Below are positions 1 through 5,861 of a stretch of DNA of 10,887 bases, piece after piece. The stretch lies in contig CAMWMT010000046.1 in the NCBI GenBank assembly GCA_947175375.1, forward strand, positions 1-10,887, read 5' to 3'. The position numbers and the translations under genes are program-made. Under the pieces are notes generated by a model. The model was not told where the DNA came from and did no database searches. It saw only the letters and a program-made list of their open reading frames with translations. The DNA is from an uncultured Clostridiaceae bacterium. Lineage in GTDB: Bacteria > Bacillota > Clostridia > Lachnospirales > Lachnospiraceae. Every line of letters begins with the position of its first letter. Within the stretch, counting starts at the first letter, position 1.

Positions 1-698
1 TTCCGGTGCTTGCATATGCCGGGGAATGCCCGCTGCTCCGGGAAGAATATGCCGACTACGGCCTGGTGCAGATTCTGCCGTTGTCACTGTGGCGGGAAAT
101 TGGGGAACAGATCTCTGTTCCTGACAGAGACAGGCATGTGTATATCCGGATACTGGCAGAAGAAGGTGCCGGGCTTTTGGAGCTGGACGCTTTGGAGCAG
201 GAGACTGTGAGGCTGCTGGACGGTACGTATGAACTGGAGAGCGAGAACCGTATCCGGGAGAAACTCACCAATGACGAGATGATCCGGGGATATAAACTGG
301 TGACCGGGGGCTTGTGCGTCCTGCTGGCGGTAATCGGGATCGCCAGTGTATGTTCCAATACGCTCGGTTTTCTGCGCCAGCGGAAACGGGAATTTGCCCG
401 TTATCTGTCCATAGGGCTGACGCCGGAGGGTATGAAGAAGATTTTTTGTATTGAAGCACTGGTTATCGCCGGACGTCCGATGCTGATGACGCTGGTTTTG
501 ACCATTCTTTCCGTGGGGCTGATGATAAAAGCAAGCTATCTGGATCCGGTGGAGTTTCTTGTGAAAGCTCCGGTAATACCGATTCTGTCTTTTGCGCTGG
601 CAATATCCGGAGGAGTCGCGCTGGCTTATTATGCGGGCGGAAAAAGAATTATGAGACTCAGTCTGGCAGAGGCATTACGTGATGATACGATGATGTGA
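1..698 (+). CDS. ABC transporter permease, FtsX/MacB type (3' part only)
   Basis: This is the C-terminal part of an integral membrane permease of an ABC exporter or antimicrobial-peptide-resistance-type transporter. The reading frame is open to the left edge, so the gene starts upstream; the GTG at base 6 is just an internal valine. Counting from that codon, residues 1-90 are a soluble extracytoplasmic stretch. Three hydrophobic segments follow at about 98-122, 148-174 and 188-211, the usual end of an FtsX domain. Between the first two lies the family's cytoplasmic coupling segment (RQRKREFARYLSIGLTPEGM, residues 124-143), which resembles the R-x-R-E-F-x-x-L-x-x-I-G signature. The protein ends in a short charged tail. 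No ATPase gene is visible. It is separated from the next gene by over 400 bases and is probably functionally unrelated. BceB/VraG-like versus MacB-like cannot be decided from this part. Confidence 0.85.
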   Translation, partial: PVLAYAGECPLLREEYADYGLVQILPLSLWREIGEQISVPDRDRHVYIRILAEEGAGLLELDALEQETVRLLDGTYELESENRIREKLTNDEMIRGYKLVTGGLCVLLAVIGIASVCSNTLGFLRQRKREFARYLSIGLTPEGMKKIFCIEALVIAGRPMLMTLVLTILSVGLMIKASYLDPVEFLVKAPVIPILSFALAISGGVALAYYAGGKRIMRLSLAEALRDDTMM

Positions 699-750
699 AA
701 AGTTCCTGATTATTGTAAAAAAACATGCATGAAAGAAAGTCAGAAAAAGA

Positions 751-779
751 TTTACAATCCTTTCTGTATCCGTTAGAAT
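751..779 (+). promoter_or_regulatory. Predicted sigma-A-type promoter in the permease-iclR gap
   Basis: The -35 hexamer is TTTACA (751-756) and the -10 hexamer TAGAAT (774-779), with a 17-bp spacer. Each differs from consensus at one position. Transcription would start near 786. The nearest element it can serve is the short transcribed stretch ending at the hairpin at 939-971, not obviously the regulator gene. Confidence 0.6.
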
Positions 780-808
780 ATAAAATGAATATTTATACGT
801 ATTAAGTG

Positions 809-827
809 ATAAATATTCGATATTTAT
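809..827. repeat. Perfect A/T-rich palindrome
   Basis: The arms ATAAATAT (809-816) and ATATTTAT (820-827) are perfect inverted repeats around TCG. It lies about 25-40 bases downstream of the predicted start at 786. It could be an operator for that promoter or the tip of an RNA hairpin, and no regulator is known for it. Confidence 0.5.
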
Positions 828-844
828 GCATACGGAAGGGGAGT

Positions 845-895
845 ATGTCAGCAGCGCTGACAGTCGCTGATGCTGGTGGTTCTCATATGGAATAA
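845..895 (+). CDS. Possible 16-codon small ORF or leader peptide
   Basis: ATG at 845 follows a purine-rich GGAAGGGGAG stretch (834-843) that could serve as a ribosome binding site, although the spacing is short. It encodes MSAALTVADAGGSHME and stops at TAA 893-895. It lies inside the predicted 786-971 transcript and ends about 44 bases before the terminator hairpin, a layout seen for leader peptides. It has no run of a single amino acid and no transmembrane segment, so neither classic attenuation nor a membrane micropeptide is indicated. It may be chance. Confidence 0.2.
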   Translation: MSAALTVADAGGSHME

Positions 896-938
896 GAGAG
901 AGGCGGTAAAGTCATGAGGTCATGACAACCAGTTTGCA

Positions 939-971
939 GAAAACCCGGGAAGTGTTGCTTCCCGGGTTTTC
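939..971 (+). terminator. Rho-independent-type terminator hairpin
   Basis: A perfect 14-bp stem (939-952 paired with 958-971) closes a 5-base TGTTG loop. The core is ACCCGGGAAG, with an A-run on the left arm pairing with TTTT on the right. The T-run is short, but the stem is strong and G/C-rich. It ends the candidate small transcript started at 786 and isolates the regulator gene from upstream reading. Confidence 0.75.
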
Positions 972-996
972 GTTCCTGTCTGAACGATTTTATAGT
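971..996 (+). promoter_or_regulatory. Possible iclR promoter with overlapping GTTC/GAAC palindrome
   Basis: TATAGT at 991-996 is a fair -10 element, but no good -35 is present at the right distance. A perfect inverted repeat, CGTTC-N6-GAACG (971-986), covers the -35 region. Its GTTC/GAAC cores match the half-sites seen at 1984-2009 and 2061-2086, but the spacer is 6 bp rather than 9 bp. This would suit an activator or autoregulatory site of the adjacent IclR protein, but the evidence is weak. Confidence 0.3.
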
Positions 997-1043
997 ATTT
1001 TAATGGAAAACCTTCAGATCCTATGCTAAACTTAAGAAACAGA

Positions 1044-1087
1044 GCTCTTTTGCCTTTAGCTGGGTGCTTCATAAAAGAGCCGTTTTT
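1044..1087 (+). terminator. Terminator- or attenuator-like hairpin in the iclR leader
   Basis: GCTCTTTT (1044-1051) pairs perfectly with AAAAGAGC (1073-1080), with a small AGC/GCT inner stem in the loop, and CGTTTTT follows. It sits between the candidate promoter near 991 and the ribosome binding site of the regulator gene (AAGGAGG, 1106-1112). It would therefore either stop read-through from upstream or limit expression of the regulator. Confidence 0.45.
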
Positions 1088-1118
1088 AACTTTACTATTT
1101 ATAAAAAGGAGGGTATTT

Positions 1119-1880
1119 ATGAAAGAGGTTGGAACAGAAGTAAAAGTCAAAAGCCTGCAGAAGGCACTGGAAGTGCTTGGGTGTTTTGTGGAAAAACAGC
1201 CTTTGGGAGTGACGGAGATCAGCGAAAAGCTGGGGCTGTATAAAAGTAATGTCCACAATATCCTTACCACGTTCAAGGCCATGGGATATCTGGAACAGGA
1301 TCCGGATTCGGGAAAGTTTCGCTTGGGTATGGCTATCTTTACGTTAAGCCGGGCGCTGCGCGAGAATCTAGATATCAGCCGTATTGCCCTTCCGTTTATG
1401 CGCAGGATCGCGGATGAGTCTGGGGAAGTTGTATATCTGAGTATTCCAAGGGGAGATGAAGTCATCTATCTGGAAGCAGTCTATCCGGAATCTCAGAAAC
1501 TGCCAGGAAGTATTGTTACGGGTGAGCGAGCCAAGATGTACTGCACCAGTGTGGGAAAAGCCATTTTGTCCCGGATGGACGAGGAAGAAAGAGCCAGTCG
1601 GATTCAGGGACCGCTGACAGCGTTTACAGAATATACAATCACGGATCAGAGAAAGCTGGAAGAAGAGATTCGGATTACCGGTGAGCGGGGATATGGTCTT
1701 GATAATATGGAGCTGATGTTTGGAATCAAGTGTGTGGGCGTTGCTCTTATCAACCATTCGGGTCATCCGGAAGCCGGACTCAGCATCAGCGCGCCTTCCC
1801 TTCGGATGAGCGAGGAGAAGATCCAGACCTTTGCGGGGATCTTGCATCATTATGGACAGGAAATTCAGAAAAGGTTATAA
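1119..1880 (+). CDS. IclR-family transcriptional regulator
   Basis: This is a 253-residue DNA-binding regulator, the usual IclR-family length. Residues about 10-70 form the winged helix-turn-helix (KSLQKALEVL start, recognition region SEKLGLYKSNVHNILTTF at 35-52, then YLEQDPDSGKFRLG for the wing). Residues about 85-250 form the GAF-like effector domain, with family landmarks MYCTSVGKAIL (140-150), GYGLDNMELMFGIKCVGVAL (191-210) and ISAPSLRM (223-230). An in-frame ATG at 1023 exists, but ATG 1119 is chosen because AAGGAGG at 1106-1112 lies 6 bases upstream and the protein then begins as the family does. It lies directly before, and in the same direction as, the catabolic operon. The repeated half-sites at 1984-2009 and 2061-2086 are probably its operators. 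The effector is likely the operon's substrate or an intermediate; this is inference. Confidence 0.93.
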   Translation: MKEVGTEVKVKSLQKALEVLGCFVEKQPLGVTEISEKLGLYKSNVHNILTTFKAMGYLEQDPDSGKFRLGMAIFTLSRALRENLDISRIALPFMRRIADESGEVVYLSIPRGDEVIYLEAVYPESQKLPGSIVTGERAKMYCTSVGKAILSRMDEEERASRIQGPLTAFTEYTITDQRKLEEEIRITGERGYGLDNMELMFGIKCVGVALINHSGHPEAGLSISAPSLRMSEEKIQTFAGILHHYGQEIQKRL

Positions 1881-1937
1881 AAATCGCACCTTCAAATTGT
1901 GCAATGTGACAAAAAAATAAAATTTGTAAGATAGTCA

Positions 1938-1966
1938 TTGAAAATATTGACGAAGAGTGTTATGAT
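1938..1966 (+). promoter_or_regulatory. Main promoter of the amino-acid oxidation operon
   Basis: The -35 is TTGAAA (1938-1943) and the -10 TATGAT (1961-1966), with an ideal 17-bp spacer. An A/T-rich tract (about 1911-1925) just upstream could act as an UP element. Transcription would begin near 1973, giving a leader of about 135 nt that contains both repeat elements and a hairpin. No other convincing promoter is seen before the later genes. Confidence 0.7.
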
Positions 1967-1983
1967 CTCCTTAACAAAAAAAT

Positions 1984-2009
1984 AAGAACAGCGTTCTTTA
2001 ATAAAGAAC
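1984..2009. promoter_or_regulatory. Upstream candidate IclR operator (repeat 1)
   Basis: Three half-sites are present: AAGAAC (1984-1989), GTTCTTT (1993-1999) and AAAGAAC (2003-2009), each separated by 3 bases. The first pair and the second pair are both inverted repeats; the latter is a perfect 7-bp palindrome around AAT. The element starts about 11 bases after the predicted transcription start, so a bound protein would block initiation or elongation. Three half-sites, two as a palindrome and one as a direct repeat, recall the operators described for IclR-family PcaU and PobR. Confidence 0.6.
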
Positions 2010-2024
2010 ATGGGCCCATAAATG

Positions 2025-2042
2025 ACTCGGCATTTGCCGAGT
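2025..2042 (+). promoter_or_regulatory. Leader hairpin between the two repeat elements
   Basis: ACTCGGC (2025-2031) pairs with GCCGAGT (2036-2042) over a 4-base loop. An A-run, not a T-run, follows, so it is not a standard terminator on the + strand. A separate 10-base palindrome, ATGGGCCCAT (2010-2019), immediately precedes it. It may stabilise the leader RNA. Confidence 0.4.
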
Positions 2043-2060
2043 TAAAAAATAATCTATATT

Positions 2061-2086
2061 AAGAACGAAGTTCTGTATTAAAGAAC
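2061..2086. promoter_or_regulatory. Downstream candidate IclR operator (repeat 2)
   Basis: This is a direct copy of the element at 1984-2009: 21 of 26 positions agree and the three half-sites are in the same order (AAGAAC 2061-2066, GTTCTG 2070-2075, AAAGAAC 2080-2086). The differences fall mainly in the spacers. It ends 5 bases before the AAGGAGG ribosome binding site (2092-2098) of the dehydrogenase gene. The two copies are 77 bp apart, start to start. Confidence 0.6.
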
Positions 2087-2108
2087 AATCTAAGGAGGAT
2101 TATTTATC

Positions 2109-3281
2109 ATGGCAAACAAACCGTATGCAGTAATTGAGTGGAATGACACCGAGACCGATGCGAAAGGCTGGATGTGTGCGTATAACTTTGTAAACCACTA
2201 TTGTGGAGGCGGCACCAGAATGCATCCGACCGTAACAAAAGAAGAAGTGATTCGTCTGGCTACCACCATGGGTTACAAATACAAAGCATGCGAATCTCAG
2301 ACCACTGGCGGATGCAAGGCAGGCATCGCTTATGACTACAATGCACCGGACGCTCTGGACGTTCTTCGCAGATTCCTGACGGCGACTGCTCCGTACATTA
2401 ATGCAGGCGTATCCATCGGAGGAGACCTTGGTGTGGATTATTCAGACGTATTGAGAATTCTGGATGATCTTGGAATTGGTATCCCGCAGACCAAGGCGAT
2501 GAAAGAAGACCCGGATATCCATGTAGGTATTAAGAACCATGACAGAGCAGAGAAAGAGCTGACCTATGACGGATTCAAGATGTATGACATGATCACCGGC
2601 TACGGCGTGGCTGCAGCACTGGACGAGGCATGGAAGATGAAGGGCGGCAAAGAAGGCGCAAAGGTCGTGATCCAGGGCTTTGGCTGTGTGGGTGCAAGCT
2701 GTGTGAACGCTCTTGACAATATGGGATACAAGGTAGTTGGTATTGCAGATGTCAATGGTCTCTTATACTGCAAAGACGGCCTGAACGTTAAGAAGCTGGT
2801 AGAGACCAGACTTCCGAAAGGCGTTTTGAACAAAGAAGCTTTCGAGCCGGAGTACGAAGTGCTTCCGAACAGCGAGTGGATCAGCCAGGAGTGCGATATC
2901 CTGATCCCGGCAGCTCTTGAGGACGTGATCAATGTGAACAATGCAGACAAGATCAAAGCATCTCTTCTGGTAGAGGCTGCAAATATTCCGACCACTCCGG
3001 AAGCAGACGAGATCCTCCGCAAAAACGGCGTGGATGTAGCAGTTGACTTCATCTCCAACCTGGGCGGAATCCGTATCTACGAGGCAGTCATCTTCCGTAT
3101 TGTAAAGATTGAGAACATGAACGATGAGGAAGCGGCAGCAGCCATCGTGAAAGATACCGTAGACCTGATCCGCAAGCAGACCAGACTGGTATTTGAAGAG
3201 TCCAAAAAGACAGGCGAATTCACCCGTGACGTGGCAAGAAGACTGTTCACGCCGGATAAATCCGATACGCCGGATATGTAA
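2109..3281 (+). CDS. Glu/Leu/Phe/Val dehydrogenase family amino acid dehydrogenase
   Basis: It likely catalyses NAD-dependent oxidative deamination of an amino acid to a 2-oxoacid plus ammonium in the cytoplasm. The 390 residues hold the substrate domain (about 1-170), the Rossmann domain (about 180-310) and a C-terminal return segment. Visible landmarks are GGTRMHP (34-40), a lysine in MGYK (57), the catalytic-lysine motif GGCKAG (K70), GGDLGVD with the candidate catalytic Asp 106, the dinucleotide motif GFGCVG (190-195), an acidic residue after beta-2 (D214, favouring NAD) and AANIPTTPEAD (290-300). Glutamate dehydrogenases carry a lysine before GG-x-R (YKGG) that reads the substrate's side-chain carboxylate; here that position is Gly33, and GGTRM resembles leucine-type enzymes. 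Glutamate is therefore unlikely. The K57-K70 spacing is one residue longer than usual. As the first gene of the operon, it probably supplies the 2-oxoacid to the oxidoreductase downstream. AAGGAGG at 2092-2098 fixes the start. Confidence 0.88.
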   Translation: MANKPYAVIEWNDTETDAKGWMCAYNFVNHYCGGGTRMHPTVTKEEVIRLATTMGYKYKACESQTTGGCKAGIAYDYNAPDALDVLRRFLTATAPYINAGVSIGGDLGVDYSDVLRILDDLGIGIPQTKAMKEDPDIHVGIKNHDRAEKELTYDGFKMYDMITGYGVAAALDEAWKMKGGKEGAKVVIQGFGCVGASCVNALDNMGYKVVGIADVNGLLYCKDGLNVKKLVETRLPKGVLNKEAFEPEYEVLPNSEWISQECDILIPAALEDVINVNNADKIKASLLVEAANIPTTPEADEILRKNGVDVAVDFISNLGGIRIYEAVIFRIVKIENMNDEEAAAAIVKDTVDLIRKQTRLVFEESKKTGEFTRDVARRLFTPDKSDTPDM

Positions 3282-3329
3282 CTGGTACACAGAGGGGCTG
3301 TTACAGCAAACAGCAGAAGGGAATAGAAT

Positions 3330-4568
3330 ATGGATTCAAAACTTAGAAAATATCTTACAATCGCAGCACTTGGCCTTGCAGGAGGATCGATCTACTTTCT
3401 TCCTTATGTAAAATATATCTTTTACGATGCACAGATCGCTGCTATGGGAATCAGCAATACCCAGTCGGGACTTCTGATGACCATGTATACCATCGGCAAT
3501 ATGATTCTGTACATACCCGGCGGTGTCATTGCTGATAAAGTATCACCGAAAAAAGCACTGGTCGTTTCTCTGGCCGCTACTACTGTATTAGCCTGGGTCT
3601 ATGCCTTTACAATGAACTTTACCGTGGGCATGATCGTATGGCTGGGACTTTCCTTCAGTACTGCTTTTGTATTCTGGTCCTCTTTGATGAAGGCAGTCCG
3701 TATTATCGGTACGGAGGAAGAGCAGGGCTTTATGTACGGTCTGTACTATGCCTGCAATGGAATTACTGCAGCACTGACCAATACCATCGCACTGAATGTA
3801 TACAAGACAGCAGGTGGAGATATGGTGAGCGGTTTCTTCCGGGCAGTGGTATCCGGAGGTTCCGTAGCTCTGGTATCCGCAGTTCTTCTGTTCTTCCTGA
3901 TGCCTGAAAAGGCAGATAACGGCGGGGCGGATGACAATGAACCGAAATTCGAGATGGGAGATGTAGTGAAAGTATTGAAAAACCCGGTCGTCTGGGTGGT
4001 ATCCCTTACCATCTTATGTGGCTATGGTTTTTACAGTAACACATCCTATTTCAATCCGTATCTGACAGAAGTACGTGGAGTGTCTCCGGAGGATTCCGGA
4101 CTGGTCTCCATCGTCCGTAACTATCTCCTTCTGCTGCTCTCTCCGGTGGGCGGACTGCTGGCAGACAAAGTATTCAAGTCTACCTGTAAATGGCTGACGA
4201 CGGCGTTTATTATTCTGGCTGCACTGTTCGGCATCGTACTGATCCTGCCGGCAGGCATCAGCCCGGCGGCAGCAAGCCTGTATACGCTGATTCCAGGCGC
4301 ATTCTCCATGATGATGTACGGCGTGATCTTCTCGACGGTCAGCGAATCCGGTATTCCAAGAGCCATGACCGGTACGGTAATCGGAGTTGCCTCCATCATC
4401 GGATATCTTCCGGACTCCATCTATTCGGTATTGTTCGGAAGCTGGCTGGACGCGCACGGAGCTGCAGGTTACAACTATATCTTTATCTTCCTGGCAGTGT
4501 CAGGTATCGTAGGCGCGGTACTGTCCATGACCGTTTACAGTCTGGGTAAAAAAACGCAAGTATCATAA
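3330..4568 (+). CDS. MFS transporter
   Basis: This is a 412-residue, 12-helix major facilitator permease in the cytoplasmic membrane. The first-half motif A between helices 2 and 3 is GGVIADKVSPKK (64-75), with a second-half counterpart GGLLADKVFKS (274-284). A charged cytoplasmic loop (about 193-218, ending in the helix-7 start KNPVVW) separates the two six-helix halves. AGAAGGG upstream of ATG 3330 is a reasonable ribosome binding site. The gap to the dehydrogenase is 48 bases without a terminator, so it is probably cotranscribed. Its cargo cannot be read from the sequence. Placement between the deaminase and the ferredoxin oxidoreductase suggests uptake of the amino acid or export of the carboxylic acid end product. 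The BCCT protein at the end of the operon would be a second, complementary carrier. Confidence 0.88.
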   Translation: MDSKLRKYLTIAALGLAGGSIYFLPYVKYIFYDAQIAAMGISNTQSGLLMTMYTIGNMILYIPGGVIADKVSPKKALVVSLAATTVLAWVYAFTMNFTVGMIVWLGLSFSTAFVFWSSLMKAVRIIGTEEEQGFMYGLYYACNGITAALTNTIALNVYKTAGGDMVSGFFRAVVSGGSVALVSAVLLFFLMPEKADNGGADDNEPKFEMGDVVKVLKNPVVWVVSLTILCGYGFYSNTSYFNPYLTEVRGVSPEDSGLVSIVRNYLLLLLSPVGGLLADKVFKSTCKWLTTAFIILAALFGIVLILPAGISPAAASLYTLIPGAFSMMMYGVIFSTVSESGIPRAMTGTVIGVASIIGYLPDSIYSVLFGSWLDAHGAAGYNYIFIFLAVSGIVGAVLSMTVYSLGKKTQVS

Positions 4569-4586
4569 AAGAGAGGTAATCCTGTG

Positions 4587-4799
4587 ATGGGAAAAGAAAG
4601 AAATGAAAAAGTTTATACAAATCCCGTACGATGCAAAGGATGCGGCTACTGCATCCATGCATGTCCAAAGGAAGCCATCCGTGTCTCTGACCATGTAAAT
4701 GCAAAGGGATACAATACGATCATCGTGGACGAGGACAAATGTACGGTATGCGGGACCTGTTATCGTGTGTGCCCGGATTATGTGTTTGAAATAAGATAA
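4587..4799 (+). CDS. 2-oxoacid:ferredoxin oxidoreductase, delta (2[4Fe-4S] ferredoxin) subunit
   Basis: This small electron-transfer subunit is 70 residues long. It carries two full CxxCxxCxxxCP cluster motifs: CKGCGYCIHACP near the N-terminus and CTVCGTCYRVCP near the C-terminus, enough to bind two [4Fe-4S] clusters. These relay electrons from the thiamine-bound intermediate in the beta subunit to free ferredoxin. It lies immediately before the alpha subunit and has the length of VorC/PorD-type delta subunits rather than of a generic ferredoxin. Start choice: a GTG at 4584 directly precedes ATG 4587, and GAGAGG at 4571-4576 lies 7 bases from the GTG and 10 from the ATG, so either is possible. 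The ATG is preferred because it is the more usual start codon, and the protein changes by only one residue. Confidence 0.9.
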   Translation: MGKERNEKVYTNPVRCKGCGYCIHACPKEAIRVSDHVNAKGYNTIIVDEDKCTVCGTCYRVCPDYVFEIR

Positions 4800-4810
4800 G
4801 GAGGTCAGCA

Positions 4811-5860
4811 ATGGCTAAAGTATTATTAAAAGGCAATGAAGCGCTGGCCGAGGCTGCACTGGCTGCGGGCTGTCGCTTTTACAGCGGATATCCGATTACA
4901 CCTCAGACAGAGATTCTGGAGTATCTGTCCTGGAGAATGGAAGAGGTAGGCGGAGAATTTATTCAGGCAGAATCAGAGCTTGCCGGTATCAATATGGTAC
5001 TGGGGGCAGCGGCAGCAGGCGCAAGAGCGCTGACCACATCCTCAGGTCCCGGCTTTTCTCTGAAGCAGGAGGGAATCTCGTATCTGGTCGCTGCAGATCT
5101 TCCGGCCGTGATCGTGGACGTAATGCGGATTGGTACCGGTCTTGGAGATATCGCGCAGGGTCAGGGAGACTACTGGCAGCTCACCAGAGGCGGCGGACAC
5201 GGAGACTATCACACACTGGTACTGGCGCCGGCATCTGTGCAGGAGAATGCAGACATGATGGCGGAAGCCTTTGACCTGGCTGAAAAATACCGTCATCCGG
5301 TACTGATCGCTTCCGACGCGGCCATCGGCCAGATGATCGAGGCAGTGGAGATTCCGGAGTTTAAAGAGCATGATATCAACAAATTTGACTGGACGATCAA
5401 GGGCTGCAAAAAAGGCACTGAGCAGAGAAAGATCCAGAATGTGTACTATACACATCCGGACTACGAGGGATATTTGACTGAGAAATACCGTCAGATGGAG
5501 CAGGAGCAGCGCTATGAGACAGTTCAGGTGGAAGATGCAGAACTGGTACTGGTCGCTTACGGCATCAGTTCTCGCGTCTGCCGGGAGACCGTGGAGATCG
5601 CAAGAGAAGAGGGCTTAAAGCTCGGTCTGATCCGCCCGATCACCCTGTGGCCGTTCCCGGTGAAGGCATTTGAGGAAGCCAAAGCTGCCAGAGCATTCCT
5701 GACCGTGGAAATGAATATTCTGGGACAGATGATGGATGACGTAAAACTTGCCGTAGGCAGCGGTTATCCGGTAGACCATTATGGCTCCATCTTTGAGATT
5801 CCGGAATCAGACGGAATCATTGCGAAAGCAAAAGAGATGCTGAAAAAGGAGGGAAAATAG
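4811..5860 (+). CDS. vorB: 2-oxoacid:ferredoxin oxidoreductase, alpha subunit (VorB-like)
   Basis: This is the alpha subunit of a four-subunit enzyme that converts a 2-oxoacid plus CoA to acyl-CoA, CO2 and reduced ferredoxin. It has 349 residues, typical of a stand-alone alpha chain of the VorB/KorA type without a fused gamma domain. Family landmarks are the pyrimidine-binding entry GYPITPQTEI (about 25-34), QAESELAGINMVLGAAAAGA (57-76), TTSSGPGFSLKQEGISYL (79-96), and a C-terminal domain II with RPITLWPFPVKAF. The AAGGAGGT ribosome binding site overlaps the stop of the delta gene, 11 bases away, implying tight translational coupling. VorB-type enzymes act on branched-chain 2-oxoacids and KorA on 2-oxoglutarate. 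The upstream dehydrogenase argues for a neutral or non-acidic side chain, but the substrate cannot be fixed from motifs. Confidence 0.9.
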   Translation: MAKVLLKGNEALAEAALAAGCRFYSGYPITPQTEILEYLSWRMEEVGGEFIQAESELAGINMVLGAAAAGARALTTSSGPGFSLKQEGISYLVAADLPAVIVDVMRIGTGLGDIAQGQGDYWQLTRGGGHGDYHTLVLAPASVQENADMMAEAFDLAEKYRHPVLIASDAAIGQMIEAVEIPEFKEHDINKFDWTIKGCKKGTEQRKIQNVYYTHPDYEGYLTEKYRQMEQEQRYETVQVEDAELVLVAYGISSRVCRETVEIAREEGLKLGLIRPITLWPFPVKAFEEAKAARAFLTVEMNILGQMMDDVKLAVGSGYPVDHYGSIFEIPESDGIIAKAKEMLKKEGK

Positions 5861-5861
5861 T

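Larger units (their letters stand above)
786..971 (+). ncRNA. Candidate small structured RNA (about 185 nt), unidentified
   Basis: A good promoter (751-779) and a strong terminator-like hairpin (939-971) bracket this stretch, which has no substantial gene. The predicted RNA can form several hairpins: an outer CGTAT/ATACG stem (798-802 with 830-834) around a perfect 8-bp inverted repeat (809-816 with 820-827), GTCAGC-AGC-GCTGAC at 847-861, GTCATG-AGGT-CATGAC at 911-926, and the terminator. The length is similar to Firmicute 6S RNA, but I do not see the single long, centrally bulged rod of 6S RNA, and I recognise no riboswitch class. It may instead be the leader of a tiny peptide gene (845-895). 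Confidence 0.35.

Noticed and set aside
1023..1118. N-terminal extension of the IclR protein starting at ATG 1023
   Set aside because: It has no ribosome binding site, it would translate through the 1044-1087 hairpin, and it adds 32 residues absent from the family. ATG 1119 has an ideal AAGGAGG.
1886..1902. GCAC/GTGC inverted repeat after the iclR stop as a terminator
   Set aside because: The stem has only 4 bp and no T-run follows, so it is too weak to call.
1947..1966. TTGACG as the -35 of the operon promoter
   Set aside because: It is only 8 bp from TATGAT; TTGAAA at 1938-1943 gives the correct 17-bp spacing.
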